A stretch of 64,000 nt of DNA from positions 1-64,000 of the forward strand of contig NZ_WGDD01000042.1 of the NCBI RefSeq assembly GCF_015493435.1. The letters are read 5' to 3'. Of the stretch, positions 24,505 to 31,403 are shown one piece after another. How positions within the stretch are numbered: the stretch's first letter is position 1; every line of letters starts with the position of its first letter. The notes below the pieces were generated by a model. The model did not search any database. It was not told the origin of the DNA and saw nothing but the letters and a program-made list of their open reading frames with translations. Position numbers and translations under genes: made by a program. The stretch comes from Sulfurovum sp. (lineage in GTDB: Bacteria > Campylobacterota > Campylobacteria > Campylobacterales > Sulfurovaceae).

Positions 24505-25605
24505 ATGTTTGAAAATAACAGTTCCGGCTCCTGTTTTTCGCACTCCTTTGCGATTGTGCTGATTCCGCTGATTTTTATGGTCGGACTTGTGCTCGGCTAT
24601 GTCGGTGTGATCCCTTTGAAAGTGGAGCTTCATACACTGCTGATCATCATGTTCATTTTTATTGTGTTCCTCTTTTTTGTGCGTCACAATGCCAACTATG
24701 CGGTGTGTCATATGCGCGGAAGTTTTTCGAGGATGGAATCGGAACTTCAAAGTGCGTTGAGAGCCAATGCCCTGACCATTATGGGCAAAACCAAGTCGAC
24801 CCTCCACGTCAAAGATTTTATGGGGGATTACTATAAAGATATCAGGAATGACAACTTTGCGAAAGTGGCACCGTCCGTCTTCCCGATGCTCGGTATTTTG
24901 GGAACATTCATTGCCATTGCACTTTCAATGCCTGATTTCACAGTGAAAGATCTCAGTGCACTCGATAAAGAGATTTCGATACTGCTCTCCGGGATCGGAA
25001 CGGCATTTTACGCTTCGATCTACGGAATCATGCTTTCTCTTATCTGGACCTATTTTGAGAAGCGCGGGACGGCCAAAGTGGACAAATATATTTATGATCT
25101 CGAAAAACTCTACGATTCGCGTATCTGGAAAAAGTCCGAGTTGATCAAACATGAGCATATGCAGAGCGAACTCAAAGACCAGGAGATCGTCAAAACGCTC
25201 AAAGAGACTTTCAATATGGACTTTGTCAGAGAGTTGAACGAACAGTACCTGAAAAATTTCACGACGATCATGAGCGAAACTTCCCACAGTTTCAGCGAGT
25301 TGACAAAGCAGATGCAGAATGCTTCGGCAGAGCTGCGTATGACACTTGACAAAGTGCACCGCAGACAGGAAAGTGTCAATGCCGTCTCTACCATCAGGGA
25401 AAATATTGAAGGCTTTAACGAAAATGCCAAAAACCTGCAGCGTTCCATGGAACGTTTTGACGGTACGGTAGAGCATACGTTTGAGAAAATAGACAGTGAA
25501 GTCGGAGAGATCGTCGGGCAGCTTGGCAGTTTTGCACATTTGCTTTCCGAACAGAATAAGCTGATACTGAAAAATCTTGATATGCTCAATGAGGATAAAA
25601 AATAG
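24505..25605 (+). CDS. MotA/TolQ/ExbB-family proton channel with long C-terminal tail
   Basis: 366 residues. Four membrane segments are predicted at about 13-34, 43-60, 124-143 and 165-183; the last two carry the family signature region ('PMLGILGTFIAIALSMPDF' and 'GIGTAFYASIYGIMLSLIW'). After the channel comes a helical tail of about 170 residues. Such proteins form pentameric proton channels that drive partner dimers. The gene shares a base with the next one (TAGTG), whose product is the expected MotB/ExbD-like partner. The tail length is between that of flagellar MotA (short) and ZorA of Zorya defence (very long). The function of the motor is unknown. Confidence 0.88.
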   Translation: MFENNSSGSCFSHSFAIVLIPLIFMVGLVLGYVGVIPLKVELHTLLIIMFIFIVFLFFVRHNANYAVCHMRGSFSRMESELQSALRANALTIMGKTKSTLHVKDFMGDYYKDIRNDNFAKVAPSVFPMLGILGTFIAIALSMPDFTVKDLSALDKEISILLSGIGTAFYASIYGIMLSLIWTYFEKRGTAKVDKYIYDLEKLYDSRIWKKSELIKHEHMQSELKDQEIVKTLKETFNMDFVRELNEQYLKNFTTIMSETSHSFSELTKQMQNASAELRMTLDKVHRRQESVNAVSTIRENIEGFNENAKNLQRSMERFDGTVEHTFEKIDSEVGEIVGQLGSFAHLLSEQNKLILKNLDMLNEDKK

Positions 25606-26738
25606 TGTTCCGAAAAAAAGCGACAGACGAAGGGAGCAACTTCTGGATCTCCTATGCCGATCTTATGGCAGGTTTGCTGTTTGTGTTCATTCTGCTGATC
25701 GGTGCCATTGTTTCCAAGTCCATTATTCTTAAAAGCGATCTGCACAAGAAAGAAGACCGCCTTGCGCTGGTTTCGGATATGCTCAGGCACAAGGAGAAAA
25801 CGCTTGAAGCACTGAATGTGTCGCTTGAAAAGAAAAATGAAATACTCAAGGCACATGACAGGAAGATAGATGAACAGCTGCATACACTCAGTCTGAAAGA
25901 TGATGAGATCAAGAAGCTCAACCAGATGCTGCTTCAGGCCAATACACAAAAAGATTTGCTCAGCCACAAGATCGTACTGGTGCAGAATCTGCTGAACGAG
26001 AGCAACAGTACCCTGAACCAAACCAGGGTAAATCTGGCAGCACGCAACAAAATGCTTGAAAAATACAAAGGCCGGATCGTTGTTCTTTCCGACCAGCTCA
26101 GTGATGTGAACAGGACAGTCAAAGAAAAAGATGAAAAACTGCTTGCCCTGCTGAACGCGCTTGATGAAAAAGAGACGAAGTATGATGCCATGATCGCCAG
26201 TCTCCAAAAACAGAAGGCCAAGATCAGATCGTTGACAGGTATCAAGCTCAAAGTCATCGCGGCACTGAAGGAGGCGCTGGGCAACAAGATCGACATTGAC
26301 AAGAAAAGCGGATCGCTCAGACTCTCATCGAACATACTGTTCGATAAGGGAAGCGCTGTGCTGAAAGACGATGCCAAAGCAGAACTCAAACAGGCTTTTG
26401 AAGAATATATCGGTACGCTGGTGACCAATCCGAAAATAAGACCGCATCTTGACAAGATCATCATCGAAGGACATACAGACAGTGACGGAGGCTATCTCTA
26501 CAACCTCGATCTTTCGCAGCGGAGAGCTTTTGCTGTCATGAACTACCTCCTGACACTCGATTTTGCCAAGAAATACAACCTTCAGGCCCTCATGATCGCT
26601 TCGGGGCGCTCCTATCTGGATCCGGTCAAGGTGAATGGAGTAGAAGATAAAGAAGCTTCAAGGCGTATCGAGATCAAGTTCAGACTTAAAAATGAAGATG
26701 CCATGCATGAGATAGAGAAGGTACTCGATGCAAAATAA
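25605..26738 (+). CDS. MotB/OmpA-type stator protein with long coiled coil
   Basis: 377 residues, GTG start overlapping the upstream TAG. Residues 13-33 form one membrane segment with 'SYADLMAGLLFVF'; D19 corresponds to the proton-binding Asp of MotB. Residues 45-210 form a long heptad-rich coiled coil. The C-terminus (about 235-370) is an OmpA-like peptidoglycan-binding domain with 'IIEGHTDSDGGYLYNLDLSQ' and 'RRAFAVMNYLL'. With the MotA-like protein it should form a wall-anchored, ion-driven complex. The long coil is not usual in MotB or ZorB and would set the wall domain far from the membrane or fold back. Confidence 0.88.
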   Translation: MFRKKATDEGSNFWISYADLMAGLLFVFILLIGAIVSKSIILKSDLHKKEDRLALVSDMLRHKEKTLEALNVSLEKKNEILKAHDRKIDEQLHTLSLKDDEIKKLNQMLLQANTQKDLLSHKIVLVQNLLNESNSTLNQTRVNLAARNKMLEKYKGRIVVLSDQLSDVNRTVKEKDEKLLALLNALDEKETKYDAMIASLQKQKAKIRSLTGIKLKVIAALKEALGNKIDIDKKSGSLRLSSNILFDKGSAVLKDDAKAELKQAFEEYIGTLVTNPKIRPHLDKIIIEGHTDSDGGYLYNLDLSQRRAFAVMNYLLTLDFAKKYNLQALMIASGRSYLDPVKVNGVEDKEASRRIEIKFRLKNEDAMHEIEKVLDAK

Positions 26739-26892
26739 TTTTAAACCCAGGCAGACAGAAGCAGCGAAAAAGCGCCTTTCTGTTTATTTGAAAGAAGCGG
26801 AACAGACCCTTGAGGCAGAAAAGCAGCTCTATAAAAAGATTCGCAAACGCCATTCACTCGGATACAGGATATTGGCATTTTTTAAAAGATAG
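26728..26892 (+). CDS. Small basic protein, 54 residues, at end of the motor operon
   Basis: This ORF is absent from the track because of its length. ATG 26728 lies 11 bases inside the end of the OmpA-like gene in another frame, and the TAG at 26890 is directly in the stem of a hairpin terminator. The product is highly charged (many Lys, Arg, Glu), helical, and ends in 'GYRILAFFKR', an amphipathic end that could touch the membrane. Its position makes it a likely fourth member of the VWA-channel-stator operon. No family is recognised. Confidence 0.55.
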   Translation: MQNNFKPRQTEAAKKRLSVYLKEAEQTLEAEKQLYKKIRKRHSLGYRILAFFKR

Positions 26893-26919
26893 TCTCAGCT
26901 TTTTGCAGCGGAGGCTATC
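26888..26919. terminator. Hairpin between convergent motor operon and nitrate reductase genes
   Basis: GATAGTCTC and GAGGCTATC form a 9-bp stem with one G-U/mismatch position around a 14-nt loop, in the 67-bp gap between the 54-residue gene and the convergent nitrate reductase gene. Confidence 0.5.
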
Positions 26920-26959
26920 TCAAACTATGGCTTTTCTGTCTTGCACAAAGTGTTGCAAA

Positions 26960-29278
26960 TCACTGTGACCGGCTGTGTAGCGCTTTCTCTCCCTCTATAA
27001 CTTCGTCTTTATATACTTTTACCCCTTCGAGATATCCGCTGATCTCTACTTCTTCATAGGCAATGCCTTCGGGTACTGCTTCAGAGTGCAGTTGTACGGC
27101 GCACTGTTTGTAGTTCGGTTCGAAAGATTTCGGGTCGAATTCCGGGATGGTAATATTGTTGATGAGCTGTTCATTGAAGTGGAAAGGTACGAAGACATTC
27201 CCTTCCCGTACGGTTTCGCTCACTTTCACAATGACATCCTCTACTCGTCCCCTGTTTCCGGAAAGTGAGATGCGGTCTCCGCTTTTGACTTTGAGCTTTG
27301 CAGCATCTTTGGGGCTGAGGTCGACCCAGGCTTCCGGTGCCAGGTTGTCCAGTATGCCGATGGTTCCTGTTTTAGTACGAGTATGGAACTGTTCGACCGT
27401 TCGTCCCGTGTTGAGTATGAGAGGCAGTCCTTTGCATTGCATTTCACTCAGCGGTATCCAGTCTACAGGAAGAAGGTTCGCTGTGCCGTCAGCTGTAGGG
27501 CAGGGCATTTCCTCGGAGTAGAGGCGTTTGGTACCTTTGGGGGCTTTTTCATTGCAGGGCCACTGTATGCCTCCCAGTTCTTCGATAAGTTCGTAGCTCA
27601 TACCGCTGTAGTCGCAGAGCTGACCCTGGCTGACTCGTCTAATTTCATTAAAAACATCTCTTGGTGTCTGAAGGTCTTTGAAAAGCAGCTCGTGTTTGCC
27701 TTCAAAGTATTTGGAAAATTCTATGACGATGTCAAGATCGCTTTTGGTCGTTCCCAGAGGTTCTATGGCTTTTTTGGCATAGTTGCATCGTCGTTCGGAG
27801 TTGGTGTAGCATCCCTCTTTCTCACTCCATGTTGCTGCGGCAAAGACCACGTCGGCGATTTGTGCAGTGTCGGACATGAAGGCATCCTGTACGACAAGAA
27901 GGTCGAGTTTTTTAAGGGCTTCTCTCAATCCGTTCTGGTCCGGGTAGGAAACGAGCGGATTGGTCGCGACCACCCAGAGTGCTTTGATCTCCCCTCGATT
28001 GATCGCATCGATGATCTGCGGGTAGGCATAGCCTCTGGCCGAAGGGATAAGCGCTTCGGGTACATTGATGAGGGAAGCGAATTCTTTTCTGTCTGCTTCC
28101 GAAGCATAATTCCTATAGCCGGGGATAGAGGAAGTGAAGCCGAATTCTCTCGTTCCCATGGCGTTGCACTGCCCGGTAATGGACATGGGGGAGGATCCTT
28201 CTTTGCCGAGGTTCCCGGTAATAAGCGCCAGGTTGCAGATGGCTGAAACGGTATCGGTCCCGATACTGCTCTGGTTCACGCCCATGGTCCAGGCACTCAT
28301 GGCTCTGTCCGCCGTGGCATAGATCTTGGCCAGGTTGTAAAGTGCTTTGACATCGATACCCGTAATATGTGCTACTTCCTGCGGAGGATAGTTGTTCATA
28401 ATATGCTTTCTGAACGCTTTGTAGCCGTTGGTCCGCTCTTTGATGAACGTTTCATCTTCCCAGCCCTGTTCCATGATAATGTAGCAAAGTCCGTTAAGCA
28501 GTGCCAGGTCGGAACGCGGCGCAAGCGGTACGAAAATGTCTGCCATCTGGGATGTCTTTGACTTGCGCGGGTCGACAACAATGAGGGTCGGCTTTTTGCC
28601 TGTCTCTTTTTTGTTTTTGGCAATATGCAGTTTCAAAATAGGGTGGTTGTCTGCAATGTTCGCACCGATGAGCAGAATGACATCGGCTTTGGAGAAGTCT
28701 TCATAGCATCCGGTCGGGCCGTCCGAACCGAAGGTCTGCTTGTACCCCATGACGGCGGAAGCCATACAAAGCGTGGTATTGCCGTCGTAATTGTTGGTTT
28801 CAAGTCCAAGCTGGGTGAATTTACCCAAAGCGTAGAACTCTTCGGTCAGAAGCTGTCCGGTCGAGATGACGGAAACAGCGCCTTTGCCATGTTCCTTCTG
28901 TATGCGCTTGAATTCGTCGCTGACCTTTGTGAATGTCTCCTCCCAGCCTGCAGGGGTGAGTGTACCGTTCTTCCTGATCATCGGTGCAGGGACACGGCTG
29001 TCCGCGCGTACCATTTCGTGTTCGCTCAGGCCTTTGGGGCAGAGGGTACCCATGTTGACAGGGTGAAGCGGGTCGCCTTTGGAGTAGACCGCATTGCCGT
29101 CCTTGACGCCGATGTACATACCGCAGCCGACACCGCAGTAGCCGCAAGTGGTGCGTACCCACTTGTCAGGGGCTTTGGCTTTGGCCACTTTGCCGAAGAT
29201 GGGGTCGTCTACGAGGGCATATTTGTCTTCTTTGATATCGAAGCCGAGAAAGTTTTTTGCTTTGTCTATGAGACTCAT
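26960..29278 (-). CDS. nasA: Assimilatory-type nitrate reductase, molybdopterin catalytic subunit
   Basis: 772 residues from ATG 29278 with GGAG 7 bases upstream. It reduces nitrate to nitrite at a bis-MGD molybdenum centre. The N-terminal [4Fe-4S] motif is C45-x2-C48-x3-C52-x27-C80. 'NTTLCMASAV' carries the Cys expected to bind Mo, and 'GSDGPTGCYEDF' follows as in NarB/NapA enzymes. There is no twin-arginine signal, so the enzyme is cytoplasmic, unlike NapA. No reductase, FAD or ferredoxin domain is fused. The upstream gene in the same operon encodes a DmsB-DmsC-like fusion that may feed it electrons. The assimilatory assignment rests on the cytoplasmic location and the nitrite reductase in the operon. 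Confidence 0.9.
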   Translation of the reverse strand: MSLIDKAKNFLGFDIKEDKYALVDDPIFGKVAKAKAPDKWVRTTCGYCGVGCGMYIGVKDGNAVYSKGDPLHPVNMGTLCPKGLSEHEMVRADSRVPAPMIRKNGTLTPAGWEETFTKVSDEFKRIQKEHGKGAVSVISTGQLLTEEFYALGKFTQLGLETNNYDGNTTLCMASAVMGYKQTFGSDGPTGCYEDFSKADVILLIGANIADNHPILKLHIAKNKKETGKKPTLIVVDPRKSKTSQMADIFVPLAPRSDLALLNGLCYIIMEQGWEDETFIKERTNGYKAFRKHIMNNYPPQEVAHITGIDVKALYNLAKIYATADRAMSAWTMGVNQSSIGTDTVSAICNLALITGNLGKEGSSPMSITGQCNAMGTREFGFTSSIPGYRNYASEADRKEFASLINVPEALIPSARGYAYPQIIDAINRGEIKALWVVATNPLVSYPDQNGLREALKKLDLLVVQDAFMSDTAQIADVVFAAATWSEKEGCYTNSERRCNYAKKAIEPLGTTKSDLDIVIEFSKYFEGKHELLFKDLQTPRDVFNEIRRVSQGQLCDYSGMSYELIEELGGIQWPCNEKAPKGTKRLYSEEMPCPTADGTANLLPVDWIPLSEMQCKGLPLILNTGRTVEQFHTRTKTGTIGILDNLAPEAWVDLSPKDAAKLKVKSGDRISLSGNRGRVEDVIVKVSETVREGNVFVPFHFNEQLINNITIPEFDPKSFEPNYKQCAVQLHSEAVPEGIAYEEVEISGYLEGVKVYKDEVIEGEKALHSRSQ

Positions 29279-29290
29279 TGTATTCTCCAA

Positions 29291-29409
29291 GTCAAGGGTA
29301 CCCACAAGGGGCACCCCTACGGTATTTTATGTATTCATGTTTGTATGGGGGCATCCCTTCTGGGTGCCCACCATGTCAAGGGTACCCACAAGGGGCACCT
29401 CTACGGTAT
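29291..29409. repeat. Tandem palindromic repeat between nasA and dmsBC fusion
   Basis: A 35-bp unit at 29291-29325 recurs at 29375-29409 with one mismatch. The first copy pairs with an imperfect inverted arm at 29343-29369, so the block is arm - loop - inverse arm - arm. Its 25-bp core is the reverse complement of the element between aspS and adk. It occupies most of the intergenic space inside the nitrate operon. Confidence 0.85.
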
Positions 29410-29415
29410 CTCAAT

Positions 29416-31023
29416 TTAATGCCGCTGGTTCCCCGCAAAGAAATTCCCTGCCAGCCCCAAGGGTACTACCGTCCGGTAGAACAGGTAGCGTCCGGCCAGT
29501 TCGCTGGCGAAAGCTCCAAACGTTGCGATAAACAGTGTTGTGACAGCCAAGCCTGTCAGACCGCTGGCAGTAAAGAGGATGGCAAGCAGCGGCAGTGCCA
29601 GTGCGAATGCTGCGAGAGAATAAACCCTGAACTTCTTTACTTTGGCAAAATGTTCCTGAAGCAGGATACGGGTACGGTTGTACTGGTAGTAAAGCGGGTC
29701 TTCTTTGTCGAGGTGGCGGTAGAACATCACTTCTTCAAGAATGACCAGTGCCTGTCCCATACCTGCTACCAGTGTAATGGCAAGCAGGACCATGGCTCCC
29801 TGTGCGCCGTTGCTGATGAGCAGTACCAGTGCGATGAGCAAAAAGCCGACATAGCCTGAGCCGAAGAAGCGTTTGGTGGTGCTTTTTCGGTTCCAGCTCG
29901 GACGCGCTTTAATACGGTAGATCATCGACTGTGCATAAATACCGAAAAGGCCTATGGCCAGGGTAACCGCTTCGACCAGCAGCAGCAGAAAGCCTTTGAT
30001 ATCGAGAAAGTACATTCCTGCGACCAGGGTCGCCAATCCTGTATAGGCCCCCAGTGCAATGGCTTCTCGCGAAAGCCAGGAGGTTTTCCAGTTCTTCATG
30101 GCGGACATCGCTTTGGCAGGGCGTCCCAGGTGCAGAGCAGAAAGGGGCAGTCCAATGGCTGCAGGCAGAAAGGCCAGCATTGCCATTGCCAGATTGGGTT
30201 TGGGCAGATCGAAACCGAGAGAAAAGAGCATCTGTCCCAAAAAGAGTGCCAGAAAGGCACCGACGGAGACTTGCGTGAGCACCGTCATGAAAACAAGCGG
30301 CAGTTCAGGATGGGCAGGGTGCAGTAAATGTTCATCTGCCACACGTATCTTTTCACCTTCCGGGATATCAGGAAGTGTGTATCGTGTGGTCGGTTTGGTA
30401 ATGCCTATATCGGGCAGGTGGGGGGCGACACCCTCTTTGGCCATATCTTCATCAAGCCATTTGTCTACATTGACAGCCTCTATTTCGATGGCACCTCCCG
30501 GACAGGCCTGCACACAGGCTGGCGTTTGGCCTGCTTCGAGTTTGTCCACGCACATATGACATTTGGTGACGATGCCTCGGTCTGGGTTGAAAACAGGGAC
30601 TTCGTACGGACAGTTCCAGGTACAGTACTGGCAGCCGATACAGCTTGGGTCGTCATGCCAGACGATCCCGTTGTCCAGTTTGATATAGCTCTCTGTAGGA
30701 CAGCCCCTGAGACATTCCGGGTCGATACAGTGGTTACAGCTCATAGAGTTGAAGAGCTGCAGGGTGTCCGGAAATTCACCCATTTCCATCTCTCCTACAC
30801 GGCGCCATTTGATATCGGGACTGTTGCCGTTCTGTTCGTTACAGGCTACTTCGCAGCAGTGACAGCCTACACAGGCGGTAGCATCGAAATGAAAACGGTA
30901 CTGTTCGCCGGGCTTGAGTTCAGGGATATCTATGCTGTAGTTCCCGCACTGCATACCGGTCTCGTTCTTGTGATTGATGAAACTTTCCAATGGTGTATGT
31001 TTACTTAAGGGTTCCACTGCCAT
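29416..31023 (-). CDS. DmsB-DmsC fusion: four-cluster ferredoxin plus quinol-oxidising anchor
   Basis: 535 residues. The N-terminal part (about 45-215) has four Cys groups, CVGCHCCEVAC, CNHCIDPECLRGC, CIGCQYCTWNC and CHMC...CVQAC, matching the four [4Fe-4S] clusters of DmsB/NrfC-type subunits. The C-terminal part (about 240-535) has eight or so membrane segments like DmsC, including 'LPLSALHLGRPAKAM' near a predicted quinol site. In DMSO-reductase-family enzymes these are two separate proteins. Lying between nitrite and nitrate reductase genes on one strand, it probably passes electrons from menaquinol to the cytoplasmic nitrate reductase, which is inference. The Shine-Dalgarno is weak (AAAGAAG). 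Confidence 0.88.
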   Translation of the reverse strand: MAVEPLSKHTPLESFINHKNETGMQCGNYSIDIPELKPGEQYRFHFDATACVGCHCCEVACNEQNGNSPDIKWRRVGEMEMGEFPDTLQLFNSMSCNHCIDPECLRGCPTESYIKLDNGIVWHDDPSCIGCQYCTWNCPYEVPVFNPDRGIVTKCHMCVDKLEAGQTPACVQACPGGAIEIEAVNVDKWLDEDMAKEGVAPHLPDIGITKPTTRYTLPDIPEGEKIRVADEHLLHPAHPELPLVFMTVLTQVSVGAFLALFLGQMLFSLGFDLPKPNLAMAMLAFLPAAIGLPLSALHLGRPAKAMSAMKNWKTSWLSREAIALGAYTGLATLVAGMYFLDIKGFLLLLVEAVTLAIGLFGIYAQSMIYRIKARPSWNRKSTTKRFFGSGYVGFLLIALVLLISNGAQGAMVLLAITLVAGMGQALVILEEVMFYRHLDKEDPLYYQYNRTRILLQEHFAKVKKFRVYSLAAFALALPLLAILFTASGLTGLAVTTLFIATFGAFASELAGRYLFYRTVVPLGLAGNFFAGNQRH

Positions 31024-31046
31024 TTATACTTCTTTTTTTATGTGTA

Positions 31047-31124
31047 TTGTAGGGTGTTGTCCCATGGCAACACCTTTTGTTTGGGTGCATAACATTGGTG
31101 TTGCCATGGGACAACACCCTACAA
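31047..31124. repeat. Perfect 28-bp inverted repeat between nirA and dmsBC fusion
   Basis: Arms 31047-31074 and 31097-31124 are exact inverted copies (starting TTGTAGGGTGTTGTCCCATG) around a 22-bp loop. The RNA would form a very stable stem in the middle of the nitrate operon. The GTAGGG/CCCTAC ends place it in the same family as the other intergenic elements. Confidence 0.92.
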
Positions 31125-31145
31125 GTGATGCGTGATAAATCATAT

Positions 31146-31403
31146 CTATATTTCCTTAAGCGCTACTAATAATTCCGAGAATACCTGCGCACGTTCGCTT
31201 TTGTTCTCATGGGTCATGTTGTAGACCACTTCCGAGAGTTTTGGCGGTACTTTCGGGTTGAGCCGGCTGACTTCATCGCGTTTGATCTTTCTGGGTCTGA
31301 GCATATTGGGTGCCAGACCGTCTACCGCGTCAAAACGTTTTTCTCCGGTAAGCAGTTTGTAAAGCTGCAGACCGAAGGTAAAAAGTTCGTACTCTTCACG
31401 CCT
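31146..31403 (-). other. Pseudo-kinase C-lobe segment inside nirA
   Basis: Residues 555-639 of NirA. Block 1 'FGLQLYKLLTGEKRF' matches 'IGVTLYEAMTQKFPF' of the PP2C-kinase without gaps. After 24 residues (21 in the kinase), block 2 'NPKVPPKLSEVV...' aligns with 'NPKIPDWFESII...' for 34 residues without gaps, including the Arg that is invariant in kinase subdomain XI and a shared 'SE' eight bases-of-frame later (residues S28/E29 of the block). The catalytic HxD, DFG and the whole N-lobe are missing, so it cannot be an active kinase. Confidence 0.7.

Noticed and set aside
23264-26892. Zorya phage-defence system
   Set aside because: The channel and stator proteins resemble ZorA and ZorB only at family level, the stator has a much longer coiled coil, and no ZorC, ZorD or ZorE is encoded nearby.
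29291-29409. CRISPR-like array
   Set aside because: Only two direct copies with an inverse arm between them; no regular spacers and no cas genes.
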